The translations under genes were made by a program, and so were the position numbers. Shown here in pieces: positions 1 through 6,576 of a stretch of DNA of 64,000 nt (position 1 is the first letter of the stretch; each line of letters opens with the position of its first letter). Source of the DNA: Candidatus Paceibacterota bacterium (lineage in GTDB: Bacteria > Actinomycetota > Actinomycetes > Nanopelagicales > Nanopelagicaceae); contig DATKUL010000001.1 in NCBI GenBank assembly GCA_035530615.1, forward strand, positions 496,001 through 560,000. The letters are read 5' to 3'. The notes under the pieces are model-generated. The model did no database searches and was not told where the DNA came from. It worked only from the letters and a program-made list of their open reading frames with translations.

Positions 1-7
1 GGACGAT

Positions 8-706
8 TCATCGGAAATCCGAATCTGACTTGACGAGTGCCCGTGCCCGTGCGGGATCCATCTCGCCAATCCCAACTGATGGGCAGATCTTCGCTAGTGG
101 GCAGGCACCACAAGCCGGCTTGCGCGAGTGACAGATCCGCCGACCGTGCCAAATCATCCGCTGAGACAAGTTTGTCCATTCCTGTTGGGGTATTAGTGCA
201 GCAACATCGCGTTCGACCTTCACCGGGTCCAGCGAGTGACTCCACTGAAAGCGTCGACTCAATCGTCCAAAGTGCGTATCTACGGTAATACCTGGCGTGT
301 CAAAGGCATGCCCCAACACGACGTTCGCAGTCTTCCGACCCACTCCAGGCAGAGTCACTAACTCCTCCAGAGTGCGCGGGACCTTTCCGTTGAATTCAGA
401 CTCAAGCTTGATCGCCAGACCTTTTATATTCCTAGCCTTGGCTCGGAAAAACCCGGTGGAGTGCACGAGCTCCTCAATTTCCAGAAGATCCGCACCGGCG
501 AAATCCTGGACTGTGCGGTACTTCCGGAAAAGGGCGGGAGTCACCTGGTTCACCCGCTTATCCGTGCACTGGGCAGAAAGCACCGTGGCGACCAAGAGCT
601 GCAGAGGGTTCTTGAAATCCAACTCGCAGTGCACATCGGGGTAGGTCTTGGAGAGGATCCGGTAAATCGAGCGAGCGCTCTTCACAGATTGCGGATCGGT
701 CATCAC
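8..706 (-). CDS. nth: Endonuclease III
   Basis: Base-excision repair glycosylase/AP lyase acting on oxidised pyrimidines in DNA. The helix-hairpin-helix LPGVGRKTA lies at about residues 119-127, with the catalytic lysine K125 inside it, and the catalytic aspartate D143 is in VDTHFGR. Near the C-terminus four cysteines (C192, C199, C202, C208) show the C-x6-C-x2-C-x5-C spacing of the [4Fe-4S] cluster. At 232 residues it is of normal family length. The first codon is GTG at 706 with ATG immediately after at 703; either could be used, and no strong Shine-Dalgarno sequence is visible. It is divergent from the Crp-family regulator, the usual actinobacterial arrangement. Family assignment is firm. 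Confidence 0.96.
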   Translation of the reverse strand: MMTDPQSVKSARSIYRILSKTYPDVHCELDFKNPLQLLVATVLSAQCTDKRVNQVTPALFRKYRTVQDFAGADLLEIEELVHSTGFFRAKARNIKGLAIKLESEFNGKVPRTLEELVTLPGVGRKTANVVLGHAFDTPGITVDTHFGRLSRRFQWSHSLDPVKVERDVAALIPQQEWTNLSQRMIWHGRRICHSRKPACGACPLAKICPSVGIGEMDPARARALVKSDSDFR

Positions 707-772
707 GCATCAGAGGCTACGCGTCTGGAACTAAAGGTGAAACTTTGGCCCATTTGCTAGTAAAGTCCCCCC

Positions 773-1456
773 GTGACTCAAGACGAAGCGATTGTTCGCC
801 GCGCCCCATTATTTACTGCCCTCGATGACGCCTCAGCCGCATCCCTACGTGCCACCATGGACACGGTGAGACTACCAAAAGGTGCAACTCTCTTCTCTGA
901 AGGCGACGAGGGACATCATCTTTACGTGATCATCGAAGGCAAATTAAAATTGGGTACATCCAGCGGAGATGGTCGAGAGAATTTACTTTCAATTCTTGGA
1001 CCGGGCGAAATGTTCGGCGAACTCTCCCTCTTTGATGCCGGCCCGCGCACCGCAACTGCAACCGCGGTCACTGACGTTCGACTCCTAAGTCTCGGACACG
1101 ATCAAGTTATTCCGTGGGTTACACGACACCCGCAGGTTGCACTCGATTTACTAGAGCGATTGGCGCAAAGATTGCGTCGCACCAATGAAGTTGTTGGCGA
1201 TCTAGTTTTCTCGGATGTTCCAGGTCGTGTTGCAAAAGCACTTATGGATCTGGGTGATCGCTTTGGAAAAGAGACCGATGAAGGTCTTTACGTTAACCAC
1301 GACCTCACGCAAGAAGAACTCGCACAACTCGTGGGCGCTTCGCGCGAAACGGTAAACAAAGCACTCGCGGACTTCGCAAGTCGTAATTGGATCCGACTCG
1401 ACGGTCGTGCAGTCCTTATCATTGATGTCGATCGTTTGAACAAGCGCGGGCGTTAA
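773..1456 (+). CDS. Crp/Fnr family transcriptional regulator (GlxR-like)
   Basis: A 227-residue global-regulator type protein with an N-terminal cyclic-nucleotide-binding beta-roll (about residues 15-125, including PGEMFGELSLFD and GPRTATATA, the phosphate-binding cassette region). The C-terminal Crp-type winged helix (about 150-222) has the recognition-helix segment VGASRETVNKAL. These cassette residues match cAMP-binding actinobacterial homologues, so cAMP response is likely but inferred. The start is GTG at 773. It shares a 66-bp divergent promoter region with nth. Its stop codon at 1454-1456 directly abuts the stop of the convergent ridA gene, leaving no room for a terminator. The exact orthology to GlxR is not proved here. 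Confidence 0.92.
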   Translation: MTQDEAIVRRAPLFTALDDASAASLRATMDTVRLPKGATLFSEGDEGHHLYVIIEGKLKLGTSSGDGRENLLSILGPGEMFGELSLFDAGPRTATATAVTDVRLLSLGHDQVIPWVTRHPQVALDLLERLAQRLRRTNEVVGDLVFSDVPGRVAKALMDLGDRFGKETDEGLYVNHDLTQEELAQLVGASRETVNKALADFASRNWIRLDGRAVLIIDVDRLNKRGR

Positions 1457-1918
1457 TCACCCACGCAGTTCAACGGTGAGTTCGACCTCCACGGGTGAGT
1501 CCATCGGCAATTCAGCAATTCCCACTGCTGATCGCGCATGCTTTCCTGCTTCGCCCCAAATGTGAAGGAAGAGTTCGCTCACACCATTCACGACTGCTGG
1601 CTGATTTATAAAACCTGGTACTCCGTTTACATATCCAACAACTCGGACGATCTTTACGATGTCGTCCACATTTGCAACTGTTTCCACTGCGCCTAAACAG
1701 TTAAGTGCGCAAATCTGAGCCAGCGCCTTTGCCTCTTCAACGCTAACTGCACCGCCAACTTTGCCCGTGAGAGAAATCTTCCCATCAACAAGGGGGAGTT
1801 GTCCTGCAGTGAAAACCAAATTTCCAGTACGTACCGCGGGTACGTACGCCGCAATAGGTTTGGCAGCAACTGGAAGTTCTAAGCCGAGTTCGGCAAGTTT
1901 TGCGCGTACGTTGGTCAT
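1457..1918 (-). CDS. RidA family protein (enamine/imine deaminase)
   Basis: A small cytosolic protein of the RidA/YjgF/YER057c family, which hydrolyses reactive enamine/imine intermediates released by PLP enzymes. The translated segment YVPAVRTGNLVFTAGQLP and the C-terminal segment SPVEVELTVEL are family hallmarks. I place the start at ATG 1918, giving 153 residues. It is preceded by a purine-rich AGAGAGAG stretch and overlaps the stop of the upstream 51-codon gene as ATGA. A longer reading frame upstream would include non-homologous sequence and is rejected. It may belong to an Rid subgroup other than classical RidA, because the family has several paralogues and the catalytic arginine context was not checked by alignment. 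Confidence 0.9.
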   Translation of the reverse strand: MTNVRAKLAELGLELPVAAKPIAAYVPAVRTGNLVFTAGQLPLVDGKISLTGKVGGAVSVEEAKALAQICALNCLGAVETVANVDDIVKIVRVVGYVNGVPGFINQPAVVNGVSELFLHIWGEAGKHARSAVGIAELPMDSPVEVELTVELRG

Positions 1919-2070
1919 TTGATCTCTCTCTTCATATATGCGACTAGTTGATCTCCACCACCAGGCCCTGGAATTACCTGCACCAATTCCCACCCTTCAG
2001 AACCCCAGTTGTCGAGGATCTGCTTGGTTGCGTGCGTCAATAACGGAACTGTCACGTATTCAAATTTCAT
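1915..2070 (-). CDS. Small DUF4177-type protein, 51 aa
   Basis: A very short gene read from ATG 2070 to TGA 1915. The product begins MKFEYVTVPLLTHATKQILD and contains the WGSEGWELVQVIPG signature (Trp-Glu-Leu-Val core) typical of DUF4177 proteins; it ends KREIK. An AGAAGGTG ribosome-binding stretch lies just upstream. The TGA overlaps the ATG of the ridA-family gene (ATGA), so the two are translationally coupled. The same DUF4177-RidA pairing is, to my knowledge, common in Actinobacteria. Function is unknown; a small cytoplasmic partner protein is possible. It was identified from codon pattern, family signature and coupling despite its length. Confidence 0.85.
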   Translation of the reverse strand: MKFEYVTVPLLTHATKQILDNWGSEGWELVQVIPGPGGGDQLVAYMKREIK

Positions 2071-2119
2071 TCCACACCTTCTCTGTTCTTGGTCTCGCGT
2101 TTAGGTTTACCGTAAAAGA

Positions 2120-2572
2120 TTATTTGGAGAGTGCTTCCCGTACGGCCGCAGAGACCGTACCTCCATCTGCTTTGCCGGCAATCTTAGGCGAGAGCACTTT
2201 CATCACGAGTCCCATCCCTGCCGGCCCCGCTGCCCCGGTTTCCGCAATTGCCTCGGCAATCATCTGCCTCAATTTCTCATCGCTGAGTTGTTCAGGGAGA
2301 TACTTCGCAATCACTTCACCTTCTGCTCGTTCTAGGGCTGCCCTCTCTGGACGATCTCCCGTTTCGAAAGCCTCTGCTGCTTCACGGCGTTTTTTCGCTT
2401 CACGCGAGAGCACGGTGATGACTTCTGCTTCACTCAACTCGCGGGCGCTCTTGCCGGAGACTTCCTCATTTGTGATTGCCGTTAGAACCATTCGGATTGT
2501 GCCCGAGGTCAATTCATCGCGAGATCGAATCGCTTCTGTCAGATCGGTTCGGAGTGTTTCTTTAAGTCCCAT
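2120..2572 (-). CDS. GatB/YqeY domain-containing protein
   Basis: A 150-residue all-helical protein of the YqeY family, related to the C-terminal tRNA-binding domain of the amidotransferase subunit GatB. The sequence has the standard pattern: an N-terminal RTDLTEAIRSRDE helix, the charged AKKRREAAEAF segment, YLPEQLSDEKL near the middle, and the C-terminal GLVMKVLSPKIAGKADG motif. Family members are stand-alone proteins suspected of binding tRNA or assisting amidotransferases; the precise role is unsettled. It is divergent from the metallophosphoesterase gene, with only 36 bp between start codons, so their promoters must overlap. Confidence 0.93.
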   Translation of the reverse strand: MGLKETLRTDLTEAIRSRDELTSGTIRMVLTAITNEEVSGKSARELSEAEVITVLSREAKKRREAAEAFETGDRPERAALERAEGEVIAKYLPEQLSDEKLRQMIAEAIAETGAAGPAGMGLVMKVLSPKIAGKADGGTVSAAVREALSK

Positions 2573-2608
2573 AGCGGTATCTTCTCATGCTAGGGAATAG
2601 GAGTTGGT

Positions 2609-3427
2609 ATGGGTTTTGTAGTACGAGAGGCAGAAATGCCGATCCTTCCGGCGGGGTGCAATTCCATCCGAATTCTCCATTTCTCAGATTTGCATCTCAC
2701 TCCTGATCGAAAGCGCGAGATTGCCGACATTAAGAGTCTCGTCCAACTCCAACCCGACCTCGTCATTAGTACAGGCGATTTTCTGGGCTCGATCGATGCT
2801 GTGCCCATCGCTCTAGATGCACTCGATGAATTGCTCGATATTCCGGGTCTCTTCGTATTCGGTTCAAACGACTACTTCGCTCCTCGACTGAAGAATCCTC
2901 TCTCGTATCTCACGCCAGACCATGGAGAGCGCATCCATGGTGAGCCCCTGCCGTGGCATGAACTTGCCGCAGGGCTCACCGATCGAGGATGGAGAAACCT
3001 CAACTTCTCGCGTGCCTTACTTACCGTCAATGGAAGCCTCATCGAAGCGCGCGGCACAGATGATGCCCATTTGAATCGAGATGACTACTCACTTGTAGCT
3101 GGCCAACCAGATTCAACTACAGATATAGCCATAGGCGTCACGCACGCCCCCTATCTTCGAGTACTCGACGCAATGCGCGATGACGGTCTAGATGCAATCT
3201 TCGCCGGACACACACACGGTGGACAGGTTCGCCTGCCCTGGATTGGGGGGAGTAGAGCGCTTACAACCAATTGCGATCTGCCAACGTGGAGGGCAAGAGG
3301 GCTTACGCGGTTCGGGAAAGAGCCATGGCTCAATGTTTCTGCTGGTATGGGGACAAGTCCGTATGCGCGTATACGCGTTGCAAGTCCGCCCGAGGTATCC
3401 CTCGTGACTCTTACTTCGTCGGGGTGA
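2609..3427 (+). CDS. Calcineurin-like metallophosphoesterase
   Basis: A 272-residue metal-dependent phosphoesterase. The metal-binding blocks are in order: FSDLHL (D27, H29), STGDF, GSNDYF (the GNHD-equivalent block), THAPYL, and GHTHGG. There is no signal peptide but a hydrophobic stretch is absent too, so it is probably cytosolic or peripheral; close relatives in Actinobacteria lie near penicillin-binding protein genes. The ATG at 2609 follows a good AGGAG site. The 3' end is unusual: the TGA at 3425-3427 lies within the convergent tRNA-Pro gene, so the last nine bases of the coding region overlap the tRNA 3' end. Substrate is not predictable. Confidence 0.9.
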   Translation: MGFVVREAEMPILPAGCNSIRILHFSDLHLTPDRKREIADIKSLVQLQPDLVISTGDFLGSIDAVPIALDALDELLDIPGLFVFGSNDYFAPRLKNPLSYLTPDHGERIHGEPLPWHELAAGLTDRGWRNLNFSRALLTVNGSLIEARGTDDAHLNRDDYSLVAGQPDSTTDIAIGVTHAPYLRVLDAMRDDGLDAIFAGHTHGGQVRLPWIGGSRALTTNCDLPTWRARGLTRFGKEPWLNVSAGMGTSPYARIRVASPPEVSLVTLTSSG

Positions 3428-3492
3428 CTGGATTTGAACCTGCGACCTCGTCGTCCCGAACGACGCGCGCTACCAAGCTGCGCCACACCCCG
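3419..3492 (-). tRNA. tRNA-Pro (anticodon CGG)
   Basis: A 74-nt tRNA read on the minus strand. The acceptor stem CGGGGTG pairs with CACCCCG, the discriminator is A, and CCA is not encoded. The anticodon stem CGTCG/CGACG encloses loop TTCGGGA, giving anticodon CGG (codon CCG). The T-loop GGTTCAAATCC is canonical. Its 3' end is overlapped by the stop codon of the converging phosphoesterase gene. A damaged copy of the whole gene lies 1.39 kb away. Confidence 0.95.
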
Positions 3493-3500
3493 CTAAACAG

Positions 3501-3506
3501 ATCATA
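3501..3506 (-). promoter_or_regulatory. Putative -10 element of tRNA-Pro
   Basis: TATGAT on the minus strand, nine bases before the tRNA 5' end, is a good -10 hexamer. No convincing -35 is seen. This element and its flank are duplicated, unchanged, in front of the damaged tRNA copy at 4884-4889. Confidence 0.5.
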
Positions 3507-3591
3507 GGTTCTAATCCGCATCTTGACGTGAGGCACTACGCCCTAAGATGATTTTCATTCCATACTGTTTATGGAGCAGTTATGCACTTGC

Positions 3592-4017
3592 TCAACTTGC
3601 TCCGAGGGTCCTCGTTGCAAATTCCACAAGAGACTGTGCGCGTCGCATTGCGATCTTCAAGTCGTTTAGTGAGATGTGGATCATGCCATATTGAGCTGTG
3701 TCCTTTAACGAAAGAAGTTCCAAGAGGTCCCCTGCCGCCTTATCGCCTCCTTCAATCTGCCGTAGGAACTCTGCAGCCTTTCGGTGGTCGTCACCGCGAG
3801 AGCGGATGTGGAGTTTGAAACAGCAGACAGCGTCTGATGCCGCAATCCCAGCAAGTACAGCCATTGATGCTGCCACGCTGCCAGATTCTCCGATCCCCTC
3901 GAGTGCCTCACCCTCCAACAGATCGGCGGACTCAAGGTATTTGCGAGCTGACTTTAGGCGGATTCTGGCTTCGGGCTTCCCACAAGTACCGCTTCGTCCA
4001 AGTTTTGCTGCACTCAT
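3592..4017 (-). CDS. HEPN-domain protein, probable RNase toxin of a HEPN/MNT pair
   Basis: A 141-residue helical protein. The candidate HEPN active-site motif is R72-x5-H78 (RSRGDDH), matching the Rx4-6H pattern of HEPN ribonucleases. The segment EARIRLKSARKYLESADLL near the N-terminus resembles the first HEPN helices. Its ATG overlaps the TGA of the nucleotidyltransferase gene (ATGA), so the pair is co-translated. In characterised HEPN/MNT modules (type VII toxin-antitoxin), the MNT partner neutralises the HEPN RNase by AMPylation; that mechanism is inferred here from the family. The gene lies inside a tRNA-Pro-flanked insertion. HEPN assignment rests on motif and context rather than on strong overall recognition. 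Confidence 0.75.
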   Translation of the reverse strand: MSAAKLGRSGTCGKPEARIRLKSARKYLESADLLEGEALEGIGESGSVAASMAVLAGIAASDAVCCFKLHIRSRGDDHRKAAEFLRQIEGGDKAAGDLLELLSLKDTAQYGMIHISLNDLKIAMRRAQSLVEFATRTLGAS

Positions 4018-4685
4018 CTCCGCGCCTCAACCATCTTCAGAGCATCGGGTCCCCAGATATATCGAGCATCATCTCGCAATGACTCAACAATGGGCTCACC
4101 TCGTTCCACCATTTCTTGAAATTGGGATAGCGATACCTGAATGAGACTGGCTGGATTACCCGACCACCGATATACCCAGTGACTAAGTTCAAGGAGTTGG
4201 GCACTCCACATTTCGGAGTAACTCTTCTGGGGCTCAACTACTTCCGACAACTCGTCACTACGACTACTGGGACGCAGACGATTTGGTCGAATAATCAGCA
4301 TGTCAATGTCGGATTTAACGCCACCGTCCCCCCTGGCTGCAGAACCGAATACAGCGGCAGACACAGGATGAATCGTCCATTCAGTGATTGCCCTTCCAAT
4401 TCGCTCAAAAAACTTCCCCCGAAGATCGACAAGAGCCTCCACCGCTGGTGCGGCTACGTGATCGCGGTTAAATGTGTATAGGTTGGCATTTCCAGCCTTT
4501 TGAACGTTAAGAAGACCCTGCTCTCGAAGACGATCCAAAACAAGACTTACACCTCGATAACTCTTGGCTTCTATGAGTCGTTCTATTTGCCTGCCAGTCA
4601 TCGGCATTGTTATCCCAACTAGGGCAAGCAGAACTTCGGCATCAAGGGATGGGATGACGGCATGAGCAGGTGTCGTGAGGTCCAT
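4014..4685 (-). CDS. wHTH-MNT nucleotidyltransferase, probable antitoxin
   Basis: A 223-residue protein with two parts. An N-terminal winged-helix region (about residues 15-75, with TGRQIERLIEAKSYRGVSLVL as DNA-binding helices) is followed by a minimal nucleotidyltransferase domain. The catalytic signature is G114-S-x-x-R-G-D, then D126 and D128 (VFGSAARGD...SDIDMLI). It is the upstream gene of a two-gene operon with the HEPN protein. The DNA-binding domain suggests autoregulation, and three 15-bp repeats spaced by 20 bp lie just before the start codon. By family analogy it AMPylates and silences the HEPN toxin. The acidic catalytic residues look intact, so an active enzyme is expected. Confidence 0.85.
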   Translation of the reverse strand: MDLTTPAHAVIPSLDAEVLLALVGITMPMTGRQIERLIEAKSYRGVSLVLDRLREQGLLNVQKAGNANLYTFNRDHVAAPAVEALVDLRGKFFERIGRAITEWTIHPVSAAVFGSAARGDGGVKSDIDMLIIRPNRLRPSSRSDELSEVVEPQKSYSEMWSAQLLELSHWVYRWSGNPASLIQVSLSQFQEMVERGEPIVESLRDDARYIWGPDALKMVEARR

Positions 4686-4703
4686 TTTCTGCCTTCGCTT
4701 CCT

Positions 4704-4758
4704 TGACTACTTTACTAGTCTTATGACTACTTTACTAGGCAGTTGACTACTTTACTAG
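4704..4758. promoter_or_regulatory. Triple operator-like repeat upstream of the HEPN/MNT operon
   Basis: The 15-mer TGACTACTTTACTAG occurs three times, at 4704-4718, 4724-4738 and 4744-4758, with an exact 20-bp period (about two helical turns). The third copy continues to give TGACTA-N6-TAGTCA, an inverted repeat. The array ends 18 bp upstream of the MNT start codon, the expected position for an autorepression operator bound by the winged-helix domain. Confidence 0.8.
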
Positions 4759-4804
4759 TCATCAAGGTAACATCTACTAAAAACTTCAATGGTGACAAGA
4801 TCAG

Positions 4805-4902
4805 CGTCGGGGTGACTGGATTTGAACCTGCGACCATCCCTTACGACGCGCGCTACCAAGCTGCGCCACACCCCGCTAAACAGATCATAGGTTCTAATCC
4901 GC
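4805..4902. repeat. Direct repeat copy 2 (damaged tRNA-Pro plus 5' flank), att-like
   Basis: Second copy of the segment at 3417-3519. It is 98 bp long, identical at both ends including the TATGAT promoter element, but altered and five bases shorter in the anticodon arm. A further short stretch, TGGATTTGAAC, repeats again just outside it at 4903-4913, suggesting more than one event here. Confidence 0.85.
4807..4875 (-). pseudogene. tRNA-Pro pseudogene
   Basis: A 69-nt derivative of the tRNA-Pro gene at 3419-3492. The acceptor stem, D-arm and T-arm are intact, but the anticodon region reads CGTCG-TAAGGGATGG with no CGACG strand to close the anticodon stem. It cannot form a normal anticodon arm and is therefore not expected to be a working tRNA, although its -10 element survives. 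Confidence 0.85.
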
Positions 4903-4953
4903 TGGATTTGAACGTCCTGCGTTGACTCATCCCAGATGCCAGAGTATGTGTGA

Positions 4954-5331
4954 TTACTTCAATGGTCCATTGAGATGTGAAGGTCCATAAGCACTCGTTG
5001 ATACTGTCAAAGGTGCCATTTCCGTGGAAGCCGCTGGCACGCTTAGGGGTGCCATTTCAATGGGGGCCGTCAAAGGTGCCATTTCAGCGGGAGCCGCAGA
5101 GGGGGAGACTGCGGCATCGCCTGTGGCAACACTGATGGATGCATCCGTTAAAGGTGCCTTGAGATGGGAAGGTCCATAGACGCTAACTGAGGTGCTACCT
5201 GCTCCACCGACGCTGGCTGCGGCATATCCAAATGCAACACCGCCCAGAAGGGCTGAGGCGGAAATGATCAGAACGGCGATGGTGCGACCAGCGAAAGTGC
5301 CATCGTTCTTGTGGCTAGATGTTCTGATCAT
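4954..5331 (-). CDS. Small membrane-anchored protein with short internal repeats
   Basis: A 125-residue protein that I do not recognise. A short basic N-terminus is followed by one hydrophobic segment (about residues 17-39), then an Ala/Ser/Pro/Thr-rich exported region. Two repeat types are visible: YGPSHLKAPLT near residue 52 and again as YGPSHLNGPLK at the very C-terminus, and three EMAPLT/EMAPLS units between them. The pattern suggests an extracytoplasmic, low-complexity, anchored protein; length variation by repeat slippage is plausible. It lies just outside the tRNA-Pro repeat, in a patch with few conserved genes. Codon usage looks genuine, but expression is unproven. Confidence 0.6.
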   Translation of the reverse strand: MIRTSSHKNDGTFAGRTIAVLIISASALLGGVAFGYAAASVGGAGSTSVSVYGPSHLKAPLTDASISVATGDAAVSPSAAPAEMAPLTAPIEMAPLSVPAASTEMAPLTVSTSAYGPSHLNGPLK

Positions 5332-5703
5332 GATATTTCCCTTCAGTTCGAGGGGTTCTTCCCTATGGCTCTAATCTGCCCGACCCATCACGCTCCTACA
5401 TCCGTGCTCCCCGCGCTTTCCAGAGGGTATTACTCGTATAAATAGAGGTAGAAATACACGTAGGGCGATGGGGGTAAACACGTACTAGGCGCTTTGAGGA
5501 GCACAGTTCGCGCTCCAAACCGGTCGCCCCGTGACCCAAATTGCCCAAGAATTAGAGATAGGCAATGGCACTTTGAGCAACCGGGTGAAAATTTCACTCA
5601 GATAGAGGCACTCAACTCTTGATTACCAAACTCCCGTAGTGCCCAAGTCAAGATGCTCGCAAGGCGTTGCGTGTTGCGTTGGTTGTTAGAAAAGTGGACG
5701 TGA
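5332..5703. other. 372-bp gap with no intact gene
   Basis: Between the repeat protein and the methyltransferase there is no intact reading frame. The segment holds the upstream region of the repeat protein and, at 5498-5605, the relic of an insertion-sequence transposase described separately. I see nothing else supported in it. Confidence 0.7.
5498..5605 (+). pseudogene. IS3-family transposase orfA fragment
   Basis: Read in the frame containing GTG 5531, the sequence gives GAQFALQTGRPVTQIAQELE, then IGNGTLSNRVK, and a stop at 5603. This matches the helix-turn-helix part of IS3-type OrfA (consensus-like TGRPVAQVARELGINEGTLGNWV). There is an in-frame stop immediately before it and no orfB, inverted repeat or target duplication is visible, so it is a decayed scrap. 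Confidence 0.65.
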
Positions 5704-6570
5704 CTATTGGAGTGAACTCAAGAGTGGTTTTCTTACCGAGAATGTCCAGAAAGGCTCAGCATCCGAGAAATGCAGAGTCGAAAGATCAAATCCAGCGCCA
5801 CCTACCATTTCGGTGATCTGAGCTTTGGTAAAACGTTGCTCTAGTGATGTCCCGAATCGATCGAAAGCATCATTTCGCATGACGTAATAGGTCATATCTT
5901 GATAGTGATGCAACGGAACATTGTGCGGATCGATTCCAACTTTCTTAAGCACTTTAGATATTCTCGCCAAAGGAAAGTAAATAAATAAAGCGATGAACTC
6001 GCAGACCAACCTTCTGGGAAGGTACGGCAACTTCGAAACCATGAACCTCAATCGATTCGAGGCTCGCCAAATCATTCGATAATAGGACGGTTTGTCATCA
6101 AGGGCGTAATACAAATAGCAGAGAAAATACCCGCCGGGCTTCATTTTCTTATAGATGTCCTTCATGCCGCGCATCGTGTCGGGGATGTGGTGGAGGACGC
6201 CAAGAGACACGGCAAGATCAAGGGATTCTGCAGGAACTGAATTCTCAGAAACAGATTGGTTGAGAAGGCGTACCTTCTCATTCACAGCAAACCGCTCCTG
6301 AAGAATCTCAAACGATTCGACTCCGGGCTCAACTAACCATAACTCCTTCGCAAAATCCAAGAAGAAATGGGCCCAGCGGCCGCTTCCCGCACCAAAATCG
6401 CCAATCGACATGTCGGTGCGGCTTTTAACTTCCTCGGGTAATGCGCGAATGTATGCAGAAAACTGTTCGCGAAGTTCTTCTAATTGACCAGCATCAAGAT
6501 AGTTAAACGCTTTCCACTCGCCACCGAAATGAGAAATGACGCGTTCGTCTCGATTCTGATCCTTACTCAC
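5704..6570 (-). CDS. Class I SAM-dependent methyltransferase
   Basis: A 288-residue methyltransferase with a Rossmann-fold core. Motif I is DFGAGSGRWA (about residues 58-67), the acidic end of strand 2 is VEPG, and motif IV-V is SLGVLHHIPD followed by KMKPGGYFLCYLY. The C-terminal half (about 165-280) contains a hydrophobic/aromatic insert (RLVCEFIALFIYFPLARI) and HHYQDMTYYVM. This layout resembles methyltransferases acting on glycans or lipids in polysaccharide loci, but the substrate is not predictable. It stands alone upstream-wise and is transcribed in the same direction as asd, six bases after that gene's end. Confidence 0.8.
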   Translation of the reverse strand: MSKDQNRDERVISHFGGEWKAFNYLDAGQLEELREQFSAYIRALPEEVKSRTDMSIGDFGAGSGRWAHFFLDFAKELWLVEPGVESFEILQERFAVNEKVRLLNQSVSENSVPAESLDLAVSLGVLHHIPDTMRGMKDIYKKMKPGGYFLCYLYYALDDKPSYYRMIWRASNRLRFMVSKLPYLPRRLVCEFIALFIYFPLARISKVLKKVGIDPHNVPLHHYQDMTYYVMRNDAFDRFGTSLEQRFTKAQITEMVGGAGFDLSTLHFSDAEPFWTFSVRKPLLSSLQ

Positions 6571-6576
6571 TTTGGA

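Larger units (their letters stand above)
3417..3519. repeat. Direct repeat copy 1 (tRNA-Pro plus 5' flank), att-like
   Basis: A 103-bp segment, from the tRNA 3' end through 27 bp of its upstream flank, that recurs at 4805-4902. The two copies are identical except in the anticodon-arm region. The pair brackets the HEPN/MNT toxin-antitoxin genes, which suggests an integration or duplication event at the tRNA. Confidence 0.85.

Noticed and set aside
297-644. Open frames on the strand opposite nth and similar frames over other genes
   Set aside because: They are shadows of well-supported coding regions with no ribosome-binding sites or recognisable products.
4704-4758. Replication-origin iterons or a CRISPR array
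   Set aside because: Only three 15-bp units with 5-bp spacers, positioned at a promoter, with no replication gene and no cas genes.
4807-4875. A second functional tRNA-Pro gene
   Set aside because: The anticodon stem has no pairing strand and the region is five bases short; it is called a pseudogene instead.
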